Assembly (NCBI GenBank): GCA_947451145.1
Contig: CANFXW010000032.1
Coordinates: forward strand, 1-33,231
Length of the DNA stretch: 33,231 bases
Source: Sphingomonadaceae bacterium
GTDB lineage: Bacteria; Pseudomonadota; Alphaproteobacteria; Sphingomonadales; Sphingomonadaceae
Direction: 5' to 3'
This document shows positions 26,402 to 33,231 of this stretch, piece by piece. Position 1 is the first letter of the stretch. Each line of letters begins with the position of its first letter. The position numbers were made by a program, and so were the translations under genes. The notes below the pieces were generated by a model that was not told the DNA's origin, made no database searches, and saw nothing but the letters and a program-made list of their open reading frames with translations.

Positions 26402-26608
26402 ATGTTCAAGACAAACGTCGGCGGCATTGACCGCACTTTGCGTATCGTCATCGGGGTGGTGCTAATTGCGCTGGTCTTTGTGGGCGAGCGGATTGGGCTG
26501 AACATCGGCAAATGGGGCTGGATCGGCATCATTCCGCTGGCCACCGGGTTCCTCAGCACCTGCCCGCTCTATTCGCTGATCGGGGCGAATACCTGCCCGA
26601 AGCGTTAG
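26402..26608 (+). CDS. DUF2892 family small membrane protein
   Basis: A 68-residue protein with two membrane helices (IVIGVVLIALVFVGERIGL and WIGIIPLATGFLSTC) and the family pattern NVGGIDRTLR at the start and CPLYSLIGANTCPKR at the end. Relatives include the membrane part of YgaP-type rhodanese proteins, but no catalytic domain is present here. ATG 26402 is chosen over an upstream ATG because AAGGAG lies eight bases ahead. It is intact and isolated between the tail cassette and serS. Function unknown. Confidence 0.85.
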   Translation: MFKTNVGGIDRTLRIVIGVVLIALVFVGERIGLNIGKWGWIGIIPLATGFLSTCPLYSLIGANTCPKR

Positions 26609-26658
26609 GCCGCTGCCTCATGCTTGCACTGCGCCTGCCACTTGGCTAGCGCAGCGGC

Positions 26659-27936
26659 ATGCATGACATAAAGTTTATCCGCGAGAATCCTCAAGCCTTT
26701 GACGCAGGTCTGGCTCGGCGCGGGCTGGAGCCGCAGTCGTCCGCGATCCTCGCGCTCGACGCCGAACGCCGCGCCGTCGCGACCGATATGCAGGTCGCTC
26801 AAAGCCGTCGCAATGACGCCTCGAAGGCCATCGGCGCTGCCATGGGCAAGGGTGACAAGGACGAAGCCGAACGGCTAAAGGCTGAGGTCGCCGATCTGAA
26901 GGACAGCCTGCCCAAGCTGGAGCAGCGCGAGCGCGAGCTGACTGCCGAGCTGCAGGACGCGCTGGCAGTCCATCCCAACCTGCCCGAAGCCGATGTGCCG
27001 GATGGCGAGGACGAAACGCAGAACGTCGAAGTTGCGCGCTGGGGCACGCCTCGCACGTTCACGTTTACGCCGCAAGAACACGCAGACATCGGCCCGGCGC
27101 TAGGGCTGGATTTTGAGACCGGGGCGCTGCTTTCAGGTTCGAGGTTTACTTTCCTGCGCGGACAGATGGCGCGGCTGCAGCGGGCGCTGGGGCAATTCAT
27201 GCTCGACCAGCAGACCGCCACAAACGGCTACACCGAATGCGCGACACCGCTGATGGTGAAAGACGAAGCGGCCTTCGGCACCGGGCAATTACCAAAGTTC
27301 TCTGAAGACCTGTTCAAGACCACCGATGGCCGCTGGCTGATCCCCACCGCAGAGGTCAGCCTGACCAACTCCGTGCGCGAGCAGATCCTGCCTGAATCGC
27401 AGTTGCCAATCCGCATGACCGCCCTCACCCCCTGCTTCCGCAGCGAGGCAGGCGCGGCGGGGAAGGATACGCGCGGCTATATCCGCCAGCACCAGTTCGA
27501 GAAGGTCGAGCTGGTCTGTGTCTGCAAGCCCGAAGAATCCGAAGCCGAGCATGAAAAGATGACAAAGGCAGCGGAATCGATCCTGCAGGCGCTCAATCTG
27601 CCCTATCGCAAAGTGCTGCTCTGCGCCGGAGACATGGGCTTCACCGCGAAAAAGACGTTCGATCTTGAGGTCTGGCTGCCCGGACAGGGTGCCTACCGCG
27701 AGATTTCGTCGATCTCCAATTGCGGGGACTTTCAGGCCCGCCGCATGAACACCCGTTATCGCCCGGAAGGCGCGAAGGGCACCGAATTCGTCCATACGCT
27801 CAATGGTTCCGGCCTCGCTGTCGGCCGCACGCTGGTGGCGGTGCTGGAGAACTACCAGCAAGAGGACGGCTCGGTCGATGTCCCCGCTGCCCTCGCCCCC
27901 TACATGGGCGGCCTGACACGATTGGTTCCTGCTTGA
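26659..27936 (+). CDS. serS: seryl-tRNA synthetase
   Basis: SerRS charges tRNA-Ser (and the selenocysteine tRNA where present) with serine using ATP. The 425-residue chain has the N-terminal antiparallel coiled coil that grips the long variable arm (about 30-105, rich in Arg/Glu/Lys/Leu), class II motif 2 ([20 protein letters not shown] with FEKVEL) and motif 3 ([19 protein letters not shown]). Length is normal. Its stop overlaps the surE start (TGATG), and it heads the serS-surE-nlpD-like operon. An imperfect inverted repeat (GCCGCTG ... CAGCGGC) lies just before the start, between 26609 and 26654. Confidence 0.98.
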   Translation: MHDIKFIRENPQAFDAGLARRGLEPQSSAILALDAERRAVATDMQVAQSRRNDASKAIGAAMGKGDKDEAERLKAEVADLKDSLPKLEQRERELTAELQDALAVHPNLPEADVPDGEDETQNVEVARWGTPRTFTFTPQEHADIGPALGLDFETGALLSGSRFTFLRGQMARLQRALGQFMLDQQTATNGYTECATPLMVKDEAAFGTGQLPKFSEDLFKTTDGRWLIPTAEVSLTNSVREQILPESQLPIRMTALTPCFRSEAGAAGKDTRGYIRQHQFEKVELVCVCKPEESEAEHEKMTKAAESILQALNLPYRKVLLCAGDMGFTAKKTFDLEVWLPGQGAYREISSISNCGDFQARRMNTRYRPEGAKGTEFVHTLNGSGLAVGRTLVAVLENYQQEDGSVDVPAALAPYMGGLTRLVPA

Positions 27937-28697
27937 TGCGCATCCTCCTCACCAACGATGACGGCATCAACGCCCCCGGCCTCGCCGTGCTGGAAAAGAT
28001 TGCGCGCAAGCTTTCCGACGACATCTGGATCTGCGCGCCAGCTGAGGAACAGTCGGGCGCGGGCCACAGCCTCACCCTTACCCGCCCGATCCGGATGCAC
28101 CAGCATGGCGAGCGGCGCTTTTCGGTGGCGGGAACGCCGACCGATTCAGTGACGATGGCGCTCAAGAAGCTGCTCCCCGCCCCGCCCGACCTGATCCTCT
28201 CCGGCGTCAATTGCGGGGCCAATCTGGGCGATGATGTAACCTATTCGGGCACCGTTTCCGCCGCGATCGAAGGTTCGCTGGCCGGAATTCGCTCGATCGC
28301 GCTCAGCCAGGTCTATTCGAAAGAGGGCATGGCCGATTCCGTGCCGTTCGACGCGGCCGAGGAATGGGGCGAGCGGGTGATCCGTCCGCTGCTGACCACG
28401 CCCTTCGATCCGCGCACGCTGATCAACGTCAACTTCCCGCCGATCCATGCCGGTGACATCAAGGGCATCCGTGCCGTGCGGCAGGGGTTCCATGACTATG
28501 CCCGAGGCTCGGTGGTCGAGGGCAAGGACCCGCGCGGATATTCCTACTACTGGTTCGGGCTATATGGCATCGAGCATTCAACCGGGCATGACAGCGATCT
28601 GGAGGCCATTTCCGATGGCTTCATCTCGGTAACCCCGCTGCACATCGATCTGACCCACTACCCCTCGCTGCAAGGCCTGAAGGCGCTGTTTGCATGA
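27936..28697 (+). CDS. surE: 5'/3'-nucleotidase SurE
   Basis: SurE is a metal-dependent phosphatase acting on nucleoside monophosphates and survival-related substrates. The 253-residue protein begins [16 protein letters not shown], containing the metal-binding Asp pair (NDDG), and shows the SGVNCGANLGDDVTYSGT motif and SLTLTRPIRM. The true start is the ATG inside TGATG at 27936, overlapping serS by one base; a longer open frame upstream reads through serS in another frame and is not used. It overlaps the next gene by four bases (ATGA), so the three genes are translationally coupled. No pcm is found between surE and the nlpD-like gene, unlike many relatives. Confidence 0.97.
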   Translation: MRILLTNDDGINAPGLAVLEKIARKLSDDIWICAPAEEQSGAGHSLTLTRPIRMHQHGERRFSVAGTPTDSVTMALKKLLPAPPDLILSGVNCGANLGDDVTYSGTVSAAIEGSLAGIRSIALSQVYSKEGMADSVPFDAAEEWGERVIRPLLTTPFDPRTLINVNFPPIHAGDIKGIRAVRQGFHDYARGSVVEGKDPRGYSYYWFGLYGIEHSTGHDSDLEAISDGFISVTPLHIDLTHYPSLQGLKALFA

Positions 28698-29509
28698 AGC
28701 GCGCCCTCGCCTTGCTGGTTCTCGCGCCGCTGCTGCTGGCCGCGAAGCCGGACAAGGACGTGCCGGCTTCCGAAGAAACCACCCACGTGGTCAAGGAAGG
28801 CGAGACGCTCGCCGGCGTGGCCAACCGCGCCGTGGTGCCGCGCACCCTGATTATCGAGGCCAATCACCTCAAGAAGCCCTACAAGCTGCACAAAGGCCAG
28901 GAACTGGTCATCCCGCGCCGCCGCAGCCACGTTGTGAAGGCTGGCGAGACCGGATTCGGCATTGCGCTTGAATATGGCGTGTCATGGCGCGAGATCGCCA
29001 CGGCAAGCGGCCTCGATCCCGATGCGCCGATCAGGGCTGGCACAAGGCTCGTAATCCCGACGATCAGCGATACGCCCCCGCCAGTCGCGCCTGTGGCGCA
29101 AAAGCCGGTCGCCACAACCGCTGACCATCCAGCTTTCGCTTGGCCTGCAGAAGGTCCGATCCGGCGCGGCTACACTGCCCCCGGCTCCCGCCGCTCCCAC
29201 CCGGCCATCGACATTGCTGGGCAAGAAGGTAGCCCGGTTCGCGCCGTAGCCAAAGGCAAGGTCGCTTTCGCCGCCGAGGAAACCAAGAAATACGGCCTGA
29301 TCGTGGTGATTGACCACGGCGGCGGCTGGTTCTCTGCCTATGCCAAGCTGCAAAAGGTCACGGTCAAAAAGGGCAATCGGGTGAAGGCCGGTGAACGCGT
29401 CGGCCTGCTCGGCAACACCGGAGAGACCAGCGCCACTGAACTGCATTTCGAGATTCGCAAGGATACTGTGCCCGTTGATCCCGTGTCAGTCCTGCCGGAA
29501 CGCGACTGA
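28694..29509 (+). CDS. LysM and M23-type lipoprotein-like protein (NlpD/EnvC-like)
   Basis: This 271-residue protein has an N-terminal signal peptide (MKRALALLVLAPLLLAAK), two LysM domains that bind peptidoglycan (about 30-74 and 79-122), a Pro-rich linker, and a C-terminal M23 (LytM) domain (about 150-268). In the LytM domain His169 and Asp173 (SHPAIDIAG) are kept, but the YAHL histidine reads YAKL and the HxH motif reads ELHFEIR, with Glu249 where the first His belongs. Loss of zinc ligands suggests a non-catalytic activator of amidases, as for E. coli NlpD. The surE neighbour supports this identity. There is no clear lipobox, so membrane anchoring is uncertain. Confidence 0.88.
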   Translation: MKRALALLVLAPLLLAAKPDKDVPASEETTHVVKEGETLAGVANRAVVPRTLIIEANHLKKPYKLHKGQELVIPRRRSHVVKAGETGFGIALEYGVSWREIATASGLDPDAPIRAGTRLVIPTISDTPPPVAPVAQKPVATTADHPAFAWPAEGPIRRGYTAPGSRRSHPAIDIAGQEGSPVRAVAKGKVAFAAEETKKYGLIVVIDHGGGWFSAYAKLQKVTVKKGNRVKAGERVGLLGNTGETSATELHFEIRKDTVPVDPVSVLPERD

Positions 29510-29513
29510 TCGC

Positions 29514-29927
29514 TCAGCCTAGCGCCCAGAACACCGTGCCGCTCGCCAAATAGACTACGATCCAGAACCCCGCATCAACCAGCGCCTCACGCATGGACAG
29601 CCGCTGACGTGAATAGCTGATCAGCAGGGCGGGCGCGATAAATGCCAGTGCGATTCCGCCGGTCTGCATCCAGTAGAGCCACGGCTTCACCGCCAGCGTT
29701 TCTGCACCCAATCGCGCGAAATTATGCCCTAGCATCAGCGCTGAAACGGCCTGCAACAGCACGGCTCCCAACATGCCGCTAACCGGACCGCGCCCCTTCT
29801 CGCCCTGCTCACCTGTTACCCGGCCGAACATCGGCGCGCCGCCAAACAGCGGGCCATACCAGACAAAGCCCACGGCAATTGCCAGGTTGGCTGAAAGCAC
29901 CACGGCCAGCCAGTTGATCGGTCCCAT
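29514..29927 (-). CDS. DUF1761 family membrane protein
   Basis: A 137-residue membrane protein with four hydrophobic segments, starting [29 protein letters not shown] is the typical DUF1761 motif, and it ends [12 protein letters not shown]. No function is known. ATG 29927 is chosen because AAGGA stands about nine bases upstream; two in-frame starts further up would add charged residues before the first helix and have poorer ribosome sites. It converges with the nlpD-like gene (4 bases apart) and diverges from rimO. Confidence 0.85.
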   Translation of the reverse strand: MGPINWLAVVLSANLAIAVGFVWYGPLFGGAPMFGRVTGEQGEKGRGPVSGMLGAVLLQAVSALMLGHNFARLGAETLAVKPWLYWMQTGGIALAFIAPALLISYSRQRLSMREALVDAGFWIVVYLASGTVFWALG

Positions 29928-29995
29928 ATCGCGCATCCTTATCGTTTCACGCCAGCAGTAGCGCATTTGCGCGGGTGCGTGTAGGGGCGGCCACC

Positions 29996-31381
29996 ATGGC
30001 AACAGTAATCGCCCCTCAACCTAAAGTCGGAATGGTCAGCCTGGGCTGCCCCAAGGCATTGGTCGACTCCGAACGCATCCTCACCAAGCTGCGCGCCGAT
30101 GGCTATGCCATGAGCGCCGACTATGCCGGGGCAGACGTGGTGCTGGTCAACACCTGCGGCTTCCTCGATTCCGCCAAGGAAGAGAGCCTTGCCGCGATTG
30201 GCGAGGCGATTGCCGAGAACGGACGGGTGATCGTCACCGGCTGCATGGGCAGCGAGGCCGAGCTGATCCGCGCCAAGTTCCCGCAGGTTCTCGCCGTCAC
30301 TGGCGCGCACCAGTATGAGGCCGTGGTCGATGCCGTCCACGAAGCCGCGCCGCCTGCCCGAGGCCCGTTCATTGATCTGGTGCCGCAGGTCTATGCCGAC
30401 GATGGCGGCATCAAGCTGACCCCGCGCCATTACTCCTACCTGAAGATCAGCGAGGGCTGCAATCACGCCTGCGCCTTCTGCATCATCCCGCAGCTACGCG
30501 GCAAACTCGCCAGCCGCCGCATCGACGCGGTGCTGCGCGAGGCGGAAAAGCTGGTTGCGGCTGGTACACGCGAGCTGCTGGTGATCAGCCAGGATACTTC
30601 GGCCTATGGCGTCGATGTCCGGCACGAAACACGGGACTGGAAGGGCCGCGAGGTTCGCACCCACATGACCGATCTGGCGCGCGAGCTGGGCGGCCTGCGC
30701 ACGCCCGATGGCTCACCGCCGTGGGTGCGGCTGCACTATGTCTATCCCTACCCCCACGTCGAATCGGTGATCCCGCTGATGGCCGAGGGGCTGATCACGC
30801 CCTACCTCGACATTCCCTTCCAGCACGCCGCGCCGAACGTGCTCAAAGCCATGAAGCGCCCGGCGAACGAGGCCAAGGTGCTGGAACGGCTGCGCGAATG
30901 GCGCGCCATTTGCCCGGATATCGCGATCCGCTCCAGCTTCGTTGTCGGTTTCCCGGGCGAGACCGAGGCGGATTTCCAGTACCTGCTCGATTGGCTGGAC
31001 GAGGCCCAGCTCGACCGGGTCGGTGCCTTCCGCTTTGAGCCGGTCGAAGGCGCTGCGGCGAACGATCTGCCCAATCCGGTGCCCGAAGCGGTGAAGGAAG
31101 AACGCTACGCCCGGATCATGGAAAAAACCGAAGCGATCAGCGCCGCGAAGCTCGCCGCCAAGGTTGGCCGTGTGCTGCCGGTAATCATCGACGAAGTGGG
31201 CGAGCCCGACGAGGACGGCGATACCGGAGCCACCGGCCGCTCACAGGCCGATGCGCCAGAGATCGACGGCGCGGTGTACCTCCGCAATGTGCCAGAAGGC
31301 CTGCGCGCGGGCGATGTGGCCAAAGTGCTGATCGAAGATGCCGATGCGCACGATCTCTATGGCGTGATTGCAGGCAACTGA
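29996..31381 (+). CDS. rimO: ribosomal protein S12 methylthiotransferase RimO
   Basis: RimO is a radical-SAM enzyme that methylthiolates Asp88 of ribosomal protein S12. The 461-residue protein has the N-terminal UPF0004 domain with the three cluster-binding cysteines Cys18, Cys54 (NTCGF) and Cys83 (TGCMG), and the radical-SAM motif Cys155/Cys159/Cys162 ([17 protein letters not shown]). A C-terminal TRAM-like domain follows. A GTG seven codons upstream is possible, but ATG 29996, preceded by GGGGCGG, gives the normal family start. It stands alone and is followed by the candidate small RNA and its terminator. Confidence 0.96.
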   Translation: MATVIAPQPKVGMVSLGCPKALVDSERILTKLRADGYAMSADYAGADVVLVNTCGFLDSAKEESLAAIGEAIAENGRVIVTGCMGSEAELIRAKFPQVLAVTGAHQYEAVVDAVHEAAPPARGPFIDLVPQVYADDGGIKLTPRHYSYLKISEGCNHACAFCIIPQLRGKLASRRIDAVLREAEKLVAAGTRELLVISQDTSAYGVDVRHETRDWKGREVRTHMTDLARELGGLRTPDGSPPWVRLHYVYPYPHVESVIPLMAEGLITPYLDIPFQHAAPNVLKAMKRPANEAKVLERLREWRAICPDIAIRSSFVVGFPGETEADFQYLLDWLDEAQLDRVGAFRFEPVEGAAANDLPNPVPEAVKEERYARIMEKTEAISAAKLAAKVGRVLPVIIDEVGEPDEDGDTGATGRSQADAPEIDGAVYLRNVPEGLRAGDVAKVLIEDADAHDLYGVIAGN

Positions 31382-31424
31382 TCGACAGTTGCAAATTACG
31401 CAATCATATACGCTCTTTTCGCAC

Positions 31425-31453
31425 TTGCAGCATAGCGATTCGCAACCCATATA
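31425..31453 (+). promoter_or_regulatory. promoter of candidate small RNA
   Basis: TTGCAG at 31425-31430 and CATATA at 31448-31453 are separated by exactly 17 bases, matching the sigma-70-type consensus in spacing and mostly in sequence. The predicted start would be near 31459, about 30 bases before the terminator stem begins and 78 bases after the rimO stop. Confidence 0.55.
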
Positions 31454-31457
31454 GGAC

Positions 31458-31522
31458 GGGCCTTTCAGGCATCCTCTCCCAAAACTTTCATAGGGCTGGT
31501 CGCAAGACCGGCCCTTTTTTTT
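31458..31522 (+). ncRNA. candidate small RNA with CU-rich single-stranded region
   Basis: A roughly 65-base transcript is predicted from the promoter at 31425-31453. It begins with a small hairpin (GCCT-TTC-AGGC), then a single-stranded stretch ATCCTCTCCCAAAACTTTCA, then a strong terminator: GGGCTGGTC at 31493-31501 pairs with GACCGGCCC at 31506-31514 (one G-U pair) around a GCAA tetraloop and is followed by eight T. The CU-rich part resembles the anti-Shine-Dalgarno loops of trans-acting alphaproteobacterial sRNAs. It could instead be the 3' tail and terminator of the rimO mRNA. The terminator is certain; an independent RNA is inferred. Confidence 0.55.
31493..31522 (+). terminator. rho-independent terminator
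   Basis: Nine paired bases (one G-U) around a GCAA loop, followed by TTTTTTTT at 31515-31522. It ends transcription from rimO and/or the candidate small RNA, before the oppositely oriented DUF1905 gene. Confidence 0.9.
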
Positions 31523-31535
31523 CGTCTGCGAATGA

Positions 31536-31868
31536 TCAGACTTCCAGCACCACCTCCACCAAATCCCCCTCACCCAACCCTTCGGCCTTGCGCACGGCGG
31601 CCTTCACCGGGAGCATCCAGCCGGTCTCCTTCGATGGAAACACCGAGGTAGCAAACTCGCTATCGCCAATCGTCGCCCGCACTTTCAGCGAGCCGAACCC
31701 GCGGCTCATCCCCTCCAGCCGCCGCATCAACGCGGTGGCCGAAAGCGCCTCCCCCGCCGCGCCATCGATGGTGATGAAGAACCACACGCCTGTCCCCGTC
31801 GCGCCTGTCCAGCGCCAGAGCTGGCCGGTATGCGAAATCCGCTCACCCTGAACCTGTCGAAGGGTCAC
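31536..31868 (-). CDS. DUF1905 domain protein with repeat-derived N-terminus
   Basis: The 110-residue product is a single-domain DUF1905 protein (WRWTGATGTGVWFFITID, GSLKVRATIGDSEFATSVFP, and GWMLPVKAAVRKAEGLGEGD). No function is known. The only in-frame standard start is GTG at 31868, overlapping the stop of the upstream isomerase gene (GTGA). The first residues, MTLRQVQGER, are encoded by a copy of the CTGARCCTGTCGAAG repeat rather than by the family sequence, so the repeat seems to have replaced the original start. Co-transcription with the isomerase is likely. Confidence 0.8.
   Translation of the reverse strand: MTLRQVQGERISHTGQLWRWTGATGTGVWFFITIDGAAGEALSATALMRRLEGMSRGFGSLKVRATIGDSEFATSVFPSKETGWMLPVKAAVRKAEGLGEGDLVEVVLEV
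31846..31864. repeat. REP half-site at a gene junction
   Basis: CCCTGAACCTGTCGAAGGG is one arm of the dispersed repeat also seen at 6756-6846. Here it forms the beginning of the DUF1905 coding sequence, right after the isomerase stop. Confidence 0.8.
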
Positions 31869-32869
31869 TTTACCCGCCGCACCGGCACCGGAATGTTGCA
31901 GATATCCGCCCCGCCCGCAGGCCGGATGAAAAAGGCATCGCGCCGGTTGGCTCGCGCATCGGCATAGCGGGCGAAGGCCTGGCTCTCGGTCGAGAGGTAT
32001 TCATAGGCAGGCAGCCCCGCCACCTCATTGCCAAGCCGCACTGAAACGATCCCCGTGCGCTCCTCTGCCTTTTCATAGAACCCAAGCGCTCCCGTACCGC
32101 GCGGCAGCGAGGAGAGGTTCTCGATCCCCTCGATCACCCGGCCCACCAGCGCAATATTGCGATCGAGATGGCGCGGCGCATGGCCGATGACGGTGTAGAG
32201 TTCCGCGCCAGAGCCTGTGTCAGGAGTGAGATTGCGGCCTACGCCGACCATGCCGTAGCAGTGGATGGGCCAGACGCTATCACTCTCCTTACCTGGTATG
32301 TAATCTTCTGCAGCCAGCGGCCATCCCGCACCGAATCCAGTGCTTAGCCCTGTTGAGTCACCTATCGTAGTACGCCACATCGTTATTGCTGAGGGCAGAT
32401 CGGGGCAGAATGCCTGATAACAAAGTGAGCGCGAAGACGTGTGGGCCACATACTCGTTCTCCGGCACCACAGCCAACCCATCCGGCAGCTTCCGCGCCTT
32501 CGCCTTGTCCTCGCCATCCGCATCGCCCCACTGCACGACATAATTATCCTGCACCCGGTTGACGCTCAGCCCGTCCCACCAGTGCGCGGCGGCGAGCTTG
32601 CGAATGTTGCCCACCCAGCCCTGCGAAAACGGCGGCGGCATCAACTGGATCACCACCCGCCGCGATCCTGAGCCTGTCGAAGGGCCGCGATAATCGGGCG
32701 CAAGATCCATCACCAGCAGGTCATCCGGAGCAATCGCCACCCAGTCCCCCTTGGGCGCAGCAGCAACAATCTCCGATGGCGCCAGCGCGGCTGGTTTGGG
32801 CGGCGCCTCCCCCAACGAAGGAGTGGCAAGAACGAGGCCGAGCGCGGCGGCAAAGGGCAAGTGTTTCAT
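31865..32869 (-). CDS. exported cyclophilin-type peptidyl-prolyl isomerase
   Basis: The 334-residue protein has a signal peptide (MKHLPFAAALGLVLATPSLGEA) and a large cyclophilin-like domain with INS-type family features: RVVIQLMPPPFSQGWVGNIR, WDGLSVNRVQDNYVVQWGD, and HCYGMVGVGRNL. It probably assists folding in the periplasm. ATG 32869 is preferred over an ATG six codons upstream, which would precede the signal peptide. Two oddities are visible: the peptide PSTGSGS (residues 63-69) is encoded by an inserted REP half-site, and residues about 160-205 (PSAITMWRTTIGDSTGLSTG) are Ser/Thr-rich and atypical. The frame stays open, so the gene is probably functional. Confidence 0.85.
   Translation of the reverse strand: MKHLPFAAALGLVLATPSLGEAPPKPAALAPSEIVAAAPKGDWVAIAPDDLLVMDLAPDYRGPSTGSGSRRVVIQLMPPPFSQGWVGNIRKLAAAHWWDGLSVNRVQDNYVVQWGDADGEDKAKARKLPDGLAVVPENEYVAHTSSRSLCYQAFCPDLPSAITMWRTTIGDSTGLSTGFGAGWPLAAEDYIPGKESDSVWPIHCYGMVGVGRNLTPDTGSGAELYTVIGHAPRHLDRNIALVGRVIEGIENLSSLPRGTGALGFYEKAEERTGIVSVRLGNEVAGLPAYEYLSTESQAFARYADARANRRDAFFIRPAGGADICNIPVPVRRVK
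32667..32683. repeat. REP half-site inside the isomerase gene
   Basis: CCTGAGCCTGTCGAAGG matches the arms of the palindrome at 6756-6846. It is in frame and encodes an STGSG-like insertion between two conserved beta strands. Confidence 0.8.
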
Positions 32870-32945
32870 AGGGCCGCACACTGCCATGCCATCGCGCCTT
32901 GCGAAACCCCATCCATGCCGCTAGGGCGCGCCTTCCAGTGCATGC

Positions 32946-33036
32946 GGAGCGGTGGCCGAGTGGTCGAAGGCGCTCGCCTGGAAAGTGAGTATACGTCAAA
33001 AGCGTATCGAGGGTTCGAATCCCTCCCGCTCCGCCA
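32946..33036 (+). tRNA. tRNA-Ser(GGA)
   Basis: A 91-base type II tRNA: acceptor GGAGCGG/CCGCTCC with discriminator G and encoded CCA at 33034-33036. The anticodon stem CTCGC/GTGAG surrounds CTGGAAA, giving anticodon GGA, and a long variable arm (TATACGTCAAAAGCGTATC) precedes the T-arm GGTTCGAATCC. A recombinase gene starts 158 bases downstream. Confidence 0.96.
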
Positions 33037-33150
33037 CAATGCCATCCGCACACTTCCCATAACATCTTATTTTTCTTGATTTTTGGTCATTTTACGACCA
33101 TATTCGTTCTCTATTTGTTTCATCACTTCCGTATGCAGCCGCCACCAGTC

Positions 33151-33191
33151 GGGGGCATTTTCGGGGGCACTGTTTTACAGATTTGGGGGCA
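33151..33191 (+). repeat. three direct GGGGGCA repeats before the integrase
   Basis: GGGGGCA occurs at 33151-33157, 33163-33169 and 33185-33191, each followed by a T- or C-containing segment. Such repeats lie just ahead of many tRNA-targeting tyrosine recombinase genes and may be arm-binding sites for the recombinase or its directionality factor. Confidence 0.55.
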
Positions 33192-33194
33192 CCG

Positions 33195-33231
33195 ATGCTG
33201 ACCGAACTGACCATCAAGAATGCAAAAGCGA
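33195..33231 (+). CDS. tyrosine recombinase/integrase, N-terminus only (runs off the window)
   Basis: Only 12 codons are visible: MLTELTIKNAKA. This matches the beginning of phage/island integrases with an N-terminal DUF4102 arm-binding domain, typically L(T)DxxIRNAKP. It starts 158 bases after tRNA-Ser(GGA), the usual arrangement of a genomic island inserted into a tRNA 3' end. The GGGGGCA repeats cover its upstream region. The catalytic part lies outside the window. Confidence 0.75.
   Translation, partial: MLTELTIKNAKA

Noticed and set aside
26609..26658. Inverted repeat GCCGCTG/CAGCGGC before serS as a T-box or riboswitch
   Set aside because: It is short, imperfect, lacks T-box elements and is only 50 bases long; at most a weak hairpin.

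Overview
The window reads as high-GC chromosomal DNA of an alphaproteobacterium, most likely a sphingomonad (order Sphingomonadales, Erythrobacteraceae or a close relative). This is inferred from protein character (clpP/clpX, trigger factor with a Lys/Ala-rich tail, a ParA / ribbon-helix-helix / SPOR locus, serS-surE-nlpD order) and from short palindromic repeats with the core CTGAGCNTGTCGAAG and the CCCGGGCTTGACCCGGG type that are common in such genomes. The genus cannot be fixed from the sequence alone.

Layout. (1) 1-5.1 kb: a GFA-family protein, clpX and clpP, a lipoprotein amidase and rlmJ. (2) 5.1-7.2 kb: an accessory patch that separates clpPX from tig. It holds a second, broken copy of the amidase 3' end, a Shedu-type (DUF4263) anti-phage nuclease gene of clearly lower GC, and a gene-free stretch packed with palindromic repeats. 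(3) 7.2-10.7 kb: a ribosomal-protein hydroxylase of the RoxA/YcfD cupin family, the pseudouridine synthase rluE, trigger factor and tRNA-Leu(UAG). (4) 10.8-15.3 kb: sppA, divergent from a pyrimidine operon. In this operon aspartate carbamoyltransferase carries an in-frame N-terminal helix-turn-helix domain and is followed by a dihydroorotase homologue lacking metal ligands (pyrC'-like). (5) 15.3-20.4 kb: a ParA ATPase with a ribbon-helix-helix partner and a TPR-SPOR lipoprotein, facing a Sel1-SPOR protein and a DUF418 membrane protein. (6) 20.4-22.9 kb: der, a secreted CHAP peptidase-like protein, a DUF3297 protein and tRNA-Val(CAC). (7) 23.2-26.3 kb: five tightly packed genes for phage-type distal tail or tail-fibre proteins, with no head, terminase, lysis or integrase genes. 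(8) 26.4-31.5 kb: a small membrane protein, serS-surE-nlpD-like, a DUF1761 protein, rimO and a strong candidate small RNA. (9) 31.5-33.2 kb: a DUF1905 protein and a cyclophilin-type isomerase, both carrying repeat-derived peptide insertions, tRNA-Ser(GGA), and the first codons of a tyrosine recombinase. The right edge is therefore probably the entry to a genomic island inserted at the tRNA.

Functionally most of the window is housekeeping: protein quality control (trigger factor, ClpXP, SppA), ribosome maturation and modification (RlmJ, RluE, RoxA-like, RimO, Der), pyrimidine synthesis and envelope maintenance. The unusual material is the HTH-PyrB fusion with a palindrome just ahead of its start, the candidate sRNA after rimO, the stand-alone tail-fibre cassette, the Shedu patch and the island border.
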